From contig OX637359.1 in NCBI GenBank assembly GCA_951799405.1, positions 3,778,201 through 3,842,200 on the forward strand: a DNA stretch of 64,000 bases, read 5' to 3'. Positions 40,365 to 51,745 of the stretch are shown here, in pieces (position 1 is the first letter of the stretch; every line of letters begins with the position of its first letter). A program made the position numbers and the translations under genes. The notes under the pieces are model-generated. The model saw nothing but the letters and a program-made list of their open reading frames with translations. It was not told the DNA's origin and did not search any database. The DNA is from Agapetus fuscipes. Lineage: Eukaryota > Arthropoda > Insecta > Trichoptera > Glossosomatidae.

Positions 40365-40562
40365 TCTATGTTTCAGCGATATATTAACATCTAAAATTAA
40401 TATAAAATTCATGCCCACAATCAGACACGCGTCTTACAAATGATGCATGTATACTTACAACTTTAAAATCCAAACCTCAAATTAATATAAGCCCTGCAAC
40501 TTTTGCGTAACTTTCCTGAAATAGGGGTGACCATTTTTTACAGTATGGGTGGTCAACCTCTA
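40365..40562 (-). repeat. LINE-T 3' UTR
   Basis: Minus copy with an internal deletion before CCATTTTTTACAG. Confidence 0.75.
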
Positions 40563-40569
40563 AGTTAGG

Positions 40570-40830
40570 CGAAACCAAGAAAAAGGATTTTACAGAATGT
40601 GTTTTTTAACGTTTTGCCGAAATCGGATACGAGGTCATTGAGGGAGAAGTGTCTCTTACACTACCAAGAAGTACTAAATTGACGAAAAAAGTGTTGTTGC
40701 TTGTGATCGAAGGTTGTAAGTTTTTCAGGTGACCTTTTGTGATTCATTGTCACAGATGAAGTCGTATCCGACTTCGACGGAACGTGAAAAATCAGTTCTT
40801 ATCCGTTTTTAATTCTACACAAATGTCTAA
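40570..40830. repeat. Degenerate inverted Penelope-type element
   Basis: AACGTTTTGCCGAAATCGG...GACCTC on the left and GATGAAGTCGTATCCGACTT...GGAACGTGAAAA on the right are inverted relatives of the 4234 hairpin. Confidence 0.4.
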
Positions 40831-40899
40831 CGATCAAAACTGAAATATATAATAATGGCATTATGCAAGTACCTATTAAATTTTATTTGAAAAGCAGCA

Positions 40900-41227
40900 T
40901 CGGGTCGATAGCTCAGTTGTCAGAGCACTTGCATTCCATGCCGAGAGCAAAGGTTCGATCCCCACCGAGAGTGTTAGAAATGATTTCCCGTTTCGGTATT
41001 TATTTCAAACCCCAAATATAATAATACCGGCAAAGTTTGCTAAGCCTTCACAAGAAATGAGAAACAACTTCCTCGGTGGGAGCTGGGAAATCCTCACTTC
41101 AACTGAAGTGATTGACGCAAGGCTTGCCCTCTTACATGTAAAAAAATAGGTCCCTAATCGTCACATGCGTCCCTTTCAGGGATAACGCAGGCAAGATGTT
41201 ACAGTACATGTGTAGCTTATTTGCGTT
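40900..41227 (+). repeat. SINE-B, full length
   Basis: Head GGGTCGATAGCTCAGTTG; terminus GTGTAGCTTATTTGCG. Downstream to 41695 only scraps: a LINE-T bit at 41335 and a SINE-B end at 41588. Confidence 0.85.
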
Positions 41228-41694
41228 AGAGGCCAGCGCCTCTAGTGGTCAGATTTGAAACTAACCCGGCCGAATGACATATTTTCTTTCAAAGAATATC
41301 CTATTATAGCATACGTAACGTACGTGCAACTCTTGCCGACATTCCCTGAAACAGGGAATACCTATATTACAGGATATACCTTTCAGTTAATTCGAAATGG
41401 AACCTATGTACTTCTACAGGTAAGGTTTGAGTGAGCACACCTCCTGCTGCTTCCATTTGAGATGGACGAGGTGGAAACGCGATGTAGTTATATAATAAAT
41501 ATCATGAAGCGTATCAACAGAAATGGAGAGATTTTGTCAAAGACCATTGTGACAGGCACAGTAACTAAGTTCAGTAGAAAAAAAAACGCAACTAAGCTAC
41601 GCATATAGTGAATTTAAAAGAAGTACATATATATAAAAAGTGATGGATATGAATAAACTAAGAGAAATATGTTAGGATATTTCTCTTTATTTTA

Positions 41695-41895
41695 TTTATT
41701 ATTCGTATTCCTAGACTTATAGGTTGGTATGAGGCTGACCACCCATACTGTAAAAAATGGTTCACTCTGCCAATGTCACCCCTGTGTCAGGTTTATGTTC
41801 ATTTAAGGTTTTGAATTTTATTTGTAAGTACACATTCAGCATTTGTAAGCGCGAACTTATACACGTGTTAGTTTGTGGGCATACATTTGATATCA
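41695..41895 (+). repeat. LINE-T 3' UTR
   Basis: Small deletion within the CAGGGAAGGTCGGCAAAAG region. Confidence 0.8.
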
Positions 41896-42184
41896 GGACA
41901 TCAACCGCCACATTACCAACACCTCTGCGGCACTACAACAAGTGTCATAGACCCTTAGAGTCTCTGAAATCTAGAAAATCTTCCGCAGAAGGATTCTTAA
42001 AAAATACCACTAACCAGCTGTCTTAAAACACTTGCAAACTATGTCCGTTAGAGCACAGCGCCGCCATTTCGCACGCTCATACGACCACTTTCGTGACGCC
42101 ATATTGAAAGATTGTCAGCGACAACAGAGGGAGGGACTGTTAAATGTCGTAGAGCATTTGTAGAAACTCAATACGTATTGTTGA

Positions 42185-42960
42185 TGTAAGTACAAGTTAA
42201 TGTCGTTTTTTACTAACTTATGATTGTCTGTCTATGTAACGCAACCAAACACAACTAAGCTACACATATAGTGTAACTTCGTGCTGCGTTATATTCGAAG
42301 GGGTCGCATGTGGCGAGTTGAACCTTGTTATTTTTACAGGTAAGGGGGCCGGCCTTACGCCAACCACTTCAGTTGAAGTGAGGGTTTCCCAGCTCCCAAG
42401 GGGCTGGTACTCATTTCTTGTGAAGGCTGAGTAAACATTGCCGATATTTTATTATGGGGTTTGAAATAAACACCGAAATAGGAAATCATTTCTGACACCC
42501 TCCTCGGTGGGATTCGAACCCGAGCTCACGGGGTAGAATGCAAGCACTCTATCAACTGAGCTATCGACTGGACTTATGTGTTTTTTACTAACTTATGATT
42601 GTCTATGTATTTGCTTACTTTTTTTTTTTTTTGAGAAAGCCCATGCGGGAGACTCCCTAGATTCAAGAGACTCTAAGGGTCTATGACACTTGTTATAGTG
42701 CCGCAGAGGTGTTGGTGATGTGGCAGTTGTCCATGTCCGGTTGCAGGGTCGTTAGCTGCGCAGTGCTGTGGTGTGTGTGTCATTGCTTTGTTTTGAGACA
42801 CTGAGAGGATATGTAGATACTTTGTACTGTTGGTACTTCTCGCACTCTCTGGAGACATCCATTCTACAGGAATCTCGAACACGCGAGAATAGGCCACAGT
42901 CACATATAAATATAGGCTGCGGTTCTGTGGAGCTTCAGTGATCAATGATTTCACGCCCAA
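42185..42960 (+). mobile_element. LTR-C-related sequence split by SINE-B
   Basis: The start GTTTTTTACTAACTTATGATTG occurs on both sides of the SINE-B (42207 and 42581). Further right, CTAGATTCAAGAGACTCTAAGG with GTCTATGACACTTG matches 11085-11115 in LTR-C. Part of this (42650-42725) recurs inverted at 41900-41985. Confidence 0.4.
42238..42573 (-). repeat. SINE-B with long flanking duplication
   Basis: Full minus-strand SINE-B. The direct repeat around it (TTTTTTACTAACTTATGATTGTCT plus) is about 27-30 bp, long for a SINE target duplication. Confidence 0.8.
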
Positions 42961-43115
42961 GCCGTGAAACCGACAATGCAGAAGTTAAAAAGTGAACCAT
43001 ATTATAACTCATCGATTTGTTAAAAATACATTAATTAAGCTGCAATTTTATTTGATTGAATCAGAAATAAATTTTTACACAATTTGACTTTAGGGTTGGA
43101 ATAAACTTCGCTTAC

Positions 43116-43223
43116 CTGCATTTGCCTCCATGTTGACAGGTGGGCTGACCACGTCTCTCACACAATGGGCCCTCTCCACAGTCTTTCCCGCTGTAGCCGT
43201 GGAAACAGTGGCAGGCGTAGGAT
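43116..43223 (-). CDS. CUB-EGF gene, exon 2 (end of EGF1, start of EGF2)
   Basis: 108 nt with acceptor ATGTATTTTTCAG and donor CAG/GTAAGC on the minus strand. Encodes residues 178-213 plus part of 214: SYACHCFHGYSGKDC gives cysteines C182, C184, C193, the last three of EGF1; PTCQHGGKC gives C207 and C213 of EGF2 after C199. One base completes the serine codon of exon 1, and two bases start the arginine completed by exon 3. EGF domains split between exons like this are common in extracellular mosaic proteins. Confidence 0.88.
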
Positions 43224-43424
43224 CTGAAAAATACATTAGAATATTAATAATAATAAAATACTATTCAGCCCTTGAGGTGTGACATGTGGTGTTTCTTCTG
43301 TGAGGAACTCAAAAGATTGACTTGGATGAAGCGGAATGGAGAGATGGTGGATTAACATTGCTACAAGCCAATCCTAGGATCGACACAGGAGAAGAAAAAA
43401 CCGTTTAAAATTTATTCTCAATGG

Positions 43425-43608
43425 GCTTACACTATCAGGTAAATGTAAATTCGCGCTTACGCACGATGCATGTGTACTTACGAAGGGAAGCCTAATCCAC
43501 AAATTAACATAAACTATGTAATTGCTGCCACCCTTCCCTGAAACAGGGGTGGCATTGGCAGAAGAGACCCTTTTTACAGTAGGTACGCGTAGTCAGTCTC
43601 ATGTATAT
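43425..43608 (-). repeat. LINE-T 3' UTR
   Basis: Minus copy, tail end eroded. Confidence 0.7.
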
Positions 43609-43619
43609 AAAAATAATTT

Positions 43620-44160
43620 TACAATATTATACAGCGTCGTTTAGTGGCATTGGATCTTGAATATACTGGTTTCTATCAAACAAATGTGTCTTAAGTAACC
43701 TCCTGAAACTGCCAACACTGGTCTGTGTTCTCAACTCCAGAGTAAGACTGTTGCAGCAGGAAGGACTAGCTGAACTAAAAACCCCAAAACCCGTTTTGTT
43801 GCGTCAGAACGAAGAGTGCGTCGTCTGTCATCCATTTGGTCGACTCTGCACAATTCACACAAGTAGGATGCGGTAACTCCTCTTTGAGGGCGTTAAAATC
43901 CAAGACACATATTTTGTACTCAATCCTCTCAGGGACGCGCAGCCAATGAAGGCGCTGCAGCAGAGGAGAGAAATGGTCAGTTTTCCATCCCCCCAAGAGT
44001 AATTTGGCTGCAGCATTAAAAACGGACTGCAGTCTAGACTGCTGACACCTTTGAAGACCCCAAAACAGATCATTGCAATAGTTTAACATCGATATATAGA
44101 GAAACTCAATGAGACACTTAGCAAGTTCAGATGTCAAACAGTTGCTGACTCATCTCAACT
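43620..44160 (-). pseudogene. CR1/L2-like LINE, RT C-terminal region
   Basis: Minus-strand frame 44137-43775: LNYCNDLFWGLQRCQQSRLQ, NAAAKLLLGG, LLQRLHWLRVPERIEYKICV, then after a frame break FRRLLKTHLFDRNQ. This is the thumb-to-end signature of CR1/L2-like elements. The palm is missing. Confidence 0.75.
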
Positions 44161-44274
44161 GCCTCAGGTGAAAGAAAACATAGCTAATTTGAGCACTCGT
44201 AGAGGAAGAGTTGTCAAAATGGACTCCAAGAATGAACTATGTAATAGATCCGCTTAGAAGGGTCAGAGCCTCTG

Positions 44275-44460
44275 TAGTGTTGCCTTCATTTCTATCTACC
44301 TTTACATACCTCTCTCAATTCATTAATATCCATCCCCTTTTTTACACCCATTCTTTCATGGTTTCTCTAATCTAACCAGCGTCCACTTTTCTCGATTTTA
44401 CCTTTCACATTTCCTCTTTGCATACTTTTTCAGTTTTTCATCATCTATTCTTTCTACATG
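44275..44460 (-). pseudogene. LINE-G fragment
   Basis: The minus strand has a HVERIDDEKLKKY block and further on VKRG, EL-EVCKGR-like remnants. Confidence 0.45.
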
Positions 44461-44515
44461 CTTAAACCTACGTTCCAACCTTTGTTCTATGATCTGTGGT
44501 ACCTACCTATTAGAC

Positions 44516-44710
44516 CAGGGGTGGAAGTCTCGACGACCGGTAGACTTTACCGTATTTATTTGAAGATAGGACGGAGTACAACATGGCGGCTGATACATTT
44601 GATATGGAACAACGATCAGCTTTTCAGGCATCGCCCGCCATGTTTTATTTTGTCCTACATTCTAACAAGTGCGGTAAGATCTACCGACGGCCGTCGAGAC
44701 TTCCACCCCA
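44516..44710. mobile_element. MITE with GGGGTGGAAGTCTCG termini
   Basis: Inverted ends GGGGTGGAAGTCTCGACG on both sides and an internal GACGGCC / GACCGGT difference. Related in layout to MITE-P (GGAAGTCTC start, GGCGGCTGAT / CATGGCGG centre). No certain target duplication. Confidence 0.6.
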
Positions 44711-44899
44711 GAAATTTTTGGCTCAATATTTCAAGAAATAGAAACACAAATATTTATGATGAATTTCAAAAATACCGAGAAGAAAAAAACATCGTGACCT
44801 TTTCTTTCCATCGAAATATGCGTATTTTGTTTCGAGATAACCTTTCATGAGAAACTGAAAAGTAAATAACAATAACAAAACATAATGCCAATGGTAGAA

Positions 44900-45094
44900 T
44901 AACGCAAACGCAAATAAGCAACACATTAAGTACAATTTTTTGCCACGTTATCCCCGAAGGGATCGCATGTGGCGATTCGGGACCTATTTATTTTTACGGT
45001 TAAGGAGGCTGGCTTCACACTAACCACTTTCATTTGAAGTGGGAGTTTCCTAGCTTCCGAGAGATCTGGTTCTCATTTTTTGTGAAGGCTGAGT
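44900..45094 (-). repeat. SINE-B 3' half
   Basis: Minus strand, from AACGCAAACGCAAATAAGC to TGTGAAGGCTGAGTAC. Confidence 0.7.
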
Positions 45095-45149
45095 ACACAC
45101 ACAATACATATATACCTTCCCGGTATATTGTGTGTGTGTGTTTTTTTTA

Positions 45150-45299
45150 AAAGGGGCTTATGTTCATTTGAGATTGGGTTTTTTATATTGTAGGTCTACA
45201 TGCGCCATGTGTAAGCGCGAAATAATGCATGTCTGCTTGTGGGAATGCATTTAATGTGAATCTCAAATGATACATATCTTTGCAGCTTAGATTTAGATT
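45150..45299 (+). repeat. LINE-T 3' UTR, 3' half
   Basis: From GGGCTTATGTTCATTTGAG to GCAGCTTAGATTTAGATTT. Confidence 0.75.
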
Positions 45300-45637
45300 T
45301 AGACACCGAAATGGAAAATCATTTCTGACACCCTCGGTGGGGATCGAACTCTTGTTCTCGGCATGGAATGCATACGCTGTACCAACTGAGCTATCGACCC
45401 GACTTCATACGAGCTTGGTTGTGGCTACAAAGCAACAATACTCAAGCAAGAACCAGTTGCTTTAGAGGATCTTTGATTAGTTAGATGGACCTTTGATGAC
45501 CGGTCTTTGGTAAAGTATGAATTTTTCAACCCAGCAAAGAGCATATTTGCAAATATAAATGGTTTATTTATTGTGCTCCGTCGGGGTTCAAACCCACAAC
45601 CTTCCGAAGTGTTACCATTGAACTACGGACCGCTCAG
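45300..45637 (-). repeat. Composite SINE A+B
   Basis: Minus strand: SINE-A (45404-45637) runs through ACCAAGCTCGTATGAAG straight into the SINE-B head (GGGTCGATAGCTCAG, 45385-45403). Compare the same A-to-B junction at 49850 and 62675. Confidence 0.75.
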
Positions 45638-45957
45638 AGCAAAAAGTAAAAAATAAGAAAAAAGAGGAAATCCAAGAGAATGGTTTGAAATGTCTATTAA
45701 TAGCATGATATCGAATTGCCCCACTAAAAAAACGATATTTCATTATAAAAACTTGCCGCACGGGCGGGCGCAGGCTAAATACGAAATTATTTTTCAAGTC
45801 ACATAAAGGGGGCGAAAGTATATTAGCTAAAATATCGTGAAAGCTTTCCGTTCAGCCCCAAGTATACAAAGAACGATACAACTCGGCTACAGAGTCCATC
45901 GAAAACTTACATAGAAACCAAAATATAGCTTTTTTATATTTTTAAGGGTATTTTTGT

Positions 45958-46085
45958 TAACACAGTGAGAGCCCACTGTATTTTTTTTAAATTCAATAGG
46001 AAAAACAAAGTTTTGATTCACTTTCATTTATTTTTTTGCTCAAACGTTTTCGCCTAATAAGGCATCTTCATAGCTCTATTGTTTT
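45958..46085 (-). repeat. Penelope-type end fragment
   Basis: The minus strand has GAAGATGCCTTATTAGGCG then AAAACGTTTGAGC, as at 7033 and 19100. Confidence 0.5.
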
Positions 46086-46544
46086 TGTCCTGTTATGTTC
46101 AATTTAATTCAAACTGCGGTGATTTATTTTACACAATTCATTAGTCACTTTATACTTGCACAATCTAACGGTCGATTGACATCTCAAGCTACAGAGAGCT
46201 ATGCTCCTTATTTTATAGCAAGAATATTTCCTTCACTTATAGGTTGGTATGAGTTAGTTAGTGTAATTATTATGCCTGAGATTGATTGAATTACTCGATA
46301 AAATTGTTTGAACCATTTATATTTTTGGGGGCAGTATGTTTGAGAAAATATGAGAGTATTTAAAAAATAACATTAGTTCAAAACAATCAAGTAATTAATC
46401 CTCTTTGTCTTCTTGGCGAATCCCCACGTACAGCGGGAGCGCCAGTGTCAAGTGGTATTTCGACTATTTCAATAATAAACATAATGTATATATTAGAGTG
46501 ATTTTATGTAATTTATATTATGGTAGGTAAATAAAAAGGATATA

Positions 46545-46850
46545 CAATTGTTAAAAATGAAAAACTTTGTTATAATTCACTGTGTGAGCTTTATTTTTAA
46601 AAAACACTACTAGTTTCGGTGGGTCAATATCCACCATCGACGGGTGTCAACTTAAAGTTTAGTTTTACTTAGAATTACTAAGAAAACTTAGTTTTAAGTT
46701 GACACCCGTCGATGGTGGATATTGACCCACCGAAACTAGTAGTGTTTTTTAAAAATAAAGCTCACACAGTGAATTATAACAAAGTTTTTCATTTTTAACA
46801 ATTGTAAAGATGAACTTTCACAAAGTTACTGCTGAAAACCTAAATAAGTT
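46545..46850. mobile_element. Palindromic Penelope-type element, 12-bp target duplication
   Basis: 306 bp flanked by AAAAAGGATATA (46533-46544, 46851-46862). The arms are near-perfect inverted copies of about 118 bp (from CAATTGTTAAAAATG to GTCAACTTAAA and back). Each arm holds GTCGATGGTGG...CCACCGAAAC, a variant of the shared hairpin. Confidence 0.75.
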
Positions 46851-46862
46851 AAAAAGGATATA

Positions 46863-47117
46863 TGTTGTGAATTTAGCAACTCCAAATTGTTTATGGTCTG
46901 ACGTCACAACGTTTTGATTGGCCGATACCTGTCATTGGTTAGAAGTGAGTTATTGTCACAGAAAATGAGCAAGGTTGGAATTTCTGGATATAAAAGCAGT
47001 GATTCTGTAAATTTGTGTGTTCTTCTCTACTGTTTCTCTCTTATTCTCTGCTCTTGTACTTATCGTGTTCTCCAATCTATTATTGTACCCTTGTAAAAAT
47101 AAACCCAACCGGTAACA
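46863..47117 (+). promoter_or_regulatory. LTR-like promoter segment
   Basis: Starts TGTTGTG and ends GGTAACA. It contains TGACGTCA (46900-46907), a CCAAT-like ATTGGCC, a TATAAAAG box (about 46990) and AATAAA (about 47098), in LTR order. I could not find a matching target duplication or a second copy. Confidence 0.4.
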
Positions 47118-47254
47118 AAAAGTCAAGATTTTTACTCAAGAAACCAGCGACCAACCATCCTGACCAAATCCCGACCATTAATTGTATCCATAGTAATTGC
47201 CTATCGTATGAAAAAAATGAACTTTCACAGTGTTAATACACGAACCATAAAAAA

Positions 47255-47625
47255 ATTACCTTGACTTATAGTTTGGTATGAAGCTAACCATCCACACTAT
47301 AAAAAAATGTTCACCTTTCCAATGTCACCCCTGTTACACGAAAGGTCGTGAAAAGTTGCAGGGTTTATATTCATTTGGAGTTTATATTTAAATTTGTAAA
47401 TACACACGTGATTTTTTTTGCATGCCTGTTTGTGGGCATGCAGTTAATATGAATTTTAAAGGTTAATGTATCTTTGCAACTTAGATTACAGATTATTTTA
47501 TAGACTTCTTGACTTGTAGATTGACGATGATCTCAAATATTGTAAAAATTGGTTATCTTATGCCAATGTAATCCATGTCTCATGGAAAGCTTGCATGAAT
47601 TACAGGGTTGATTTGAGATGTAACT
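47255..47625 (+). repeat. LINE-T 3' UTR, two successive copies
   Basis: 47255-47490 is fairly complete; 47500-47625 is a second, very eroded start (TTGACTTGTAGATTGACG...). Confidence 0.65.
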
Positions 47626-47997
47626 TCGAAAAAAAAACTGAAAAAATCTGTGTCAAATTTATGAGAAAGCTCTGTTTTTCTGTGTGGACCTACCGCTTGC
47701 TTTTCAGGGGTCTTTTGAAAGGAAAAGTTTCATGAACTGGGCGGCCTCGTACACAATGGTCTACGAAGGGTTGCGGAAGTGTGTCAAAAGAGGGTTGTAA
47801 ATTTGTGAAATTATTATCCGGGACGCTGTAGGGTAAATATAGACATTCAGCTAAATCGCCAAGGGTAGTTTATGGTATAGAAAACAAGAATGCGCAGTTA
47901 TGGGTATCGCTTTTTATTTATTTTATTGTTAATCAACTAAAAGGACATCTTTTAGTACCGTAAAATATTGCTAGGTTTAAGTTGGAACTACGGTCGT

Positions 47998-48625
47998 TTG
48001 ACATATTTACAATAATAATAACTACACAGTTAAAAAAAATTAACCCGGATATTAGACGAATCGTTACAAGAGAATTTACTGTTCTGCTGGATTCTATTTT
48101 AAATTAAAATGCCAGAATTTATTTTTAAAGAATTTATTTTTTACAATTTACAATTTATTTCACAACTTGACAGTCACTGGTTATATGTGTTGCTTAGCGA
48201 ATTGTTCTCATGCGACTTTCTGTTCGTGCCATTTTGATCTCTTTTATAATAAACCGGAGAGGTCTTTCCACCATCAGAACATTTACGCGCACACAATCAC
48301 TAGAATGTCATTCCAAGGCACGAATACTCCTAGATGGTTCTGTATTACGTGCTCCAGTGTGTGTAATAATTTTGATGTCTGTGTGTATACGCGCACGTAT
48401 TTCAAGTTCGCAACATTACATTATTCTCGATGTTTCATTAAAGACGTAGCTAGCTTCTTTAGTGTATTCTTAGCCGTCGTGCAGAGAGGATGTCTCATGA
48501 AGTCGTTAGCTCCATCGTTAACGAAACATCGAGAATAATGTAAGTTCTCTTATAACGGTTCATCCAATATCCGAGTAAAAAAAAAACTGTGTAGTTATTA
48601 TTACTGTAAGTTTGTAAAATATTGT
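47998..48625. mobile_element. TIR element of unknown superfamily
   Basis: The outer arms (47998-48080 and 48540-48625) are inverted copies built on AATAATAACTACACAGTT, then GGATATTAGACGAA. A second inner inverted repeat (ACATTATTCTCGATGTTTC at 48415 and its complement at 48523) lies near the right arm. 48060-48420 shares about 300 bp with 52545-52850. Confidence 0.5.
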
Positions 48626-48802
48626 TACAAATATAGAGCTGTTTTGATTTTAACGATATGATTAAAAATTAAAAAGTTATGCCATTTTTCTGCAATCTCA
48701 AACTTTACACTGCTCTCCTGAACAATTTAGTTTTTGTCCCTTATACTTCCTTTTAACCGTCGATATGATGTTTTGTTACGTGACGTACTTTCATGTGATG
48801 TC

Positions 48803-49037
48803 TAATCTAATCTAATCTAATCTAAATTGCAAAGATAATATGTTACATTGGAGATTCACATAACAAGTTCGCGCTTGCACATGCCTCATGTGAGCCTACA
48901 ACATACAAACCAATCTCAAATGGACATACACCCTGCAACTTTTGCCGTCCTTCCCTGTAACAGGGGTGACATTGGCAAAGTGAACTAGTTTTAACAGCAT
49001 GGGAGGTCAGCCGCATACCAACCTACAAGTCAAGGAA
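48803..49037 (-). repeat. LINE-T 3' UTR with AATCT tail
   Basis: Four AATCT units at 48803-48822. Confidence 0.85.
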
Positions 49038-49552
49038 CATACACGACAAATTACATTTTTTAAAGCAATAAATAATAATATATATGGACATCAAAAACTA
49101 CAACATAAAACAAATTTCACTTTAATAAACCCTAGCCGCCAACATTACAGATCAACCGTAAAGTCATGTATTGTCTGGTCACTGCGCTTTTCTATCCCGT
49201 CACCATATAAAATGAGAAGAAGAATTTCAAACTTCAAAATAAAGGCAAAGCCGGGTAATTTGATGTGATTTTTAATAAAACCGCAACGCAGGTCCTTCGG
49301 TCGCAGATGCCTTATCATGCATTCCACACACCGTCCGAGTTTCTCCCATAAATGGAAGCACGTACCCACAAACTTTTCACATGAATGCGTTGCGACATGT
49401 CCCGTCACAACCGTTTGTTCCGAGATAATTCCTTATCCCATCAAATTTTCGAGGACCAATATAAACGAAATTTTGAGTTTAATTTATGACCTTTTATCTA
49501 AGCTACAAGAAACGCAACTAAGCTACACATTTAGTGTAGCTCCTATTATTGA
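49038..49552. other. Unassigned stretch
   Basis: Two small overlapping ORFs without motifs; a SINE-B end scrap at 49508-49545. Confidence 0.35.
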
Positions 49553-50150
49553 ATAAGAGTTTTAGGCTTACACAGCCAGCTGATGATGCTGGAGAGATGT
49601 ATTCCGGGATGTGTTGCCGTGGTCTATGAGAGTTCATAGATCACGGCAATTTCCCAGTTTTCAATTCACAGTTTTAATCGAATCCCGGCGGAGCACAAAC
49701 AATGTACCATTTATTTTTCAAATTTGCTCTTCGCTGGGTTGAAAAATTCATAAACCTTTACCTATGACCGGTCACGAAAGGTCCATCCAGCCTTACAGCA
49801 ACTGGGTCTTGCCTTAGAATTGGCACTTTGTAGCGACGACGACCAAGCTCGTAAAAAGGTAGATAACTCAATTGAAAGAATGCTTGCATTCCATGCCGAG
49901 AGCAAGGGTTCGATCTCAAGGTTACTCAGCCTTCACAATAAATGAGAACCAGCCCCCCCGCAAGCTGGGAACCCCCCGTTTCAACTAAAAGTGGTTGGTG
50001 TGAGGCCGGCCTCCTTCCCCGTAAAAATAAATAGGTCCAGAATCGCCACATGCGACCCCAAGATCATCTTCATCATTGCACTTTCACGCTGAAGGAGCCC
50101 ATCGTAGACATGGGCGAAACGTCCGGTGGCTCCAGCTCCCACAGACCACG
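49553..50150. repeat. 21569-type inverted element interrupted by a composite SINE
   Basis: The left arm (49555-49655, TTTTAGGCTTACACAGCC...) and the right hairpin arm (50078-50150, CACGCTGAAGGAGCCCATCG...GCGAAACGTCC) enclose the SINE A+B. Confidence 0.55.
49677..50059 (+). repeat. Composite SINE A+B
   Basis: SINE-A lacks its first part; A joins B at AAGCTCGTAAAAAGG. The B part lacks the TCAGAAATGATTTC segment, the same deletion as in 62443-62938. Confidence 0.8.
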
Positions 50151-50787
50151 ACTATTATTATTACTAATTGTTATCTATTGTTGCCTCTTCTTTGACATAA
50201 ATATATCCGTGCAACTTATATTATTGTTTTTTTTTTACTCTACTTTATTTTTAGTTTTTCTCTACTTTATATAAAACAAGTGTAAAAAGCAATTTTACCT
50301 ATTCTCTTTTTATTTTATTGAATATATTTTTCATAACTTTAACCTTTAAAAAGGTCAAAATTCATAAAAACAATTCAAATGGTTCAGATTTATATAATTG
50401 ACTCCACGTGTCTATTAAATTAACTTGAAAAACAATATTCAACAAATTGGAATTTCTTGATGTTTTTATTTATTATAACGATCCTACTCCGCAGAAACAC
50501 GAAATCTGTTCAAAATATATTTTAATATAAATCTTATTACTACAAGTTATTATTTCTAGATGTACAAAAAATAACGTAAGTTAAAAGTTAGTCTTTAAAG
50601 TTAACAAATACATAGTTTTACCTAGAAGATGGTAGGTTAGGTATTTAATAATTGAAGGGTTGAAGGGACTTGGATTTGCTATACAAGTAAATAAAACAAG
50701 TAATAATTTTAAGTATTTATTTCACCTATGAACTCTAATTTCAATTAAAAGAACATTAAATCAACACTACAGTTATGAATTTCTTAT
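50151..50787. other. AT-rich stretch, nothing recognised
   Basis: No motif. It may be an untranslated remnant of the neighbouring hAT element. Confidence 0.3.
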
Positions 50788-51047
50788 TTATTTAGTTAGG
50801 TGCATGTTCCCTTTTAAGAACATCAGCATATTAAAATTGTCGTCGGAGAGCGAGGATCGTTTTGCTCTTAAAATGTCTTTTCCTGTTGAGAAAAGTCTTT
50901 CGACTGCCGCACTTGATGGTATAGCCGTGTTATATTTTATAAACAATTTGATAATAACTTCACCCAGAAATGCTGCATCAGTAACACAGTCTTTGGATTT
51001 AGAATCGAACCAAGTTCCAACAGAAAACGTAACAATATCTATAATCA
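50788..51047 (-). pseudogene. hAT transposase C-terminal dimerisation domain (fragment)
   Basis: The minus-strand frame contains IPSSAAVERLFSTGKDILRA then KRSSLSDDNFNMLMFLKGN, the hallmark C-terminal dimerisation motif of hAT transposases, including the conserved SSAxVERLFS core. The catalytic domain is absent and the N-terminal side is cut at about 51047 by LINE-T sequence. It is a dead fragment, unless part of an exapted gene, for which there is no evidence here. Confidence 0.8.
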
Positions 51048-51082
51048 ATAATCTTAGTTGCAAATGTATATTACATTTAAGA

Positions 51083-51378
51083 TTCATATAGAGCTGGTCT
51101 GTTGAGGTACTTTTTGGATGAATAGTGTTTTTATTTCTGTTGCTTGTATATTTCATTTGATTTTTGATTTATATTTTTTGATTTATATTTTTTCTCTAGA
51201 TAGTAACTTTGATTTTTATTCTTATTTTTATATAGTTTTTGTTATTGTGTTTATTTGTTTCATTTTACTTTCATATACTTTACATCTTTTTGGTATTTGT
51301 GTTATTTTTGAAACTATGTAACCATTTCATGTAAAAGGCACTAAGTGCCGTTAATAAATAAATAAATAAATAAATAAA
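51083..51378 (+). mobile_element. Non-LTR 3' end with AAAT tail
   Basis: About 296 bp, T-rich, ending AAAGGCACTAAGTGCCGTTA then AATA repeats (about six). The AAGTGCCG-plus-tetranucleotide tail looks like a common insect LINE 3' end. No coding remains. Confidence 0.6.
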
Positions 51379-51455
51379 TGCATTCCCGTATGCAGACACG
51401 TATAAGTTCTCGCTTACACATGCCGCATGTGGACCTGCAATATAAAAAACCCATA

Positions 51456-51745
51456 GGGGCTGTCCATATATTACGTCATTCGCATTAAGGGGGGGGGGGA
51501 GTCTGGTCTGCGGATGATGGCAAATGATGAACGAGTACCAAAAGTGACGTCGTTCTTGTAAATACCAATTTCTACAAAATATTCAAAATATTATGTAAGT
51601 CATATAACATTATTAATTATTAAGCTCAACCATTATTACAGCAAGAGAGGGAGAGGGGGTCATTAGATAATGACTATAGGATGATTGTAGGGGGAGGGGG
51701 GTCGAAAATCAGCCAAAATCGATGACGTAATTTATGGACGGCCCC
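51456..51745. mobile_element. GGGGCCGTCC MITE, second copy
   Basis: 290 bp in the opposite orientation to 15274-15571, with ATA duplications (51453-51455, 51746-51748) and a G-rich tract near 51490. Confidence 0.78.

Noticed and set aside
50804..51091. Plus-strand ORF over the hAT fragment
   Set aside because: The minus strand carries the conserved hAT motif; the plus frame is its shadow.
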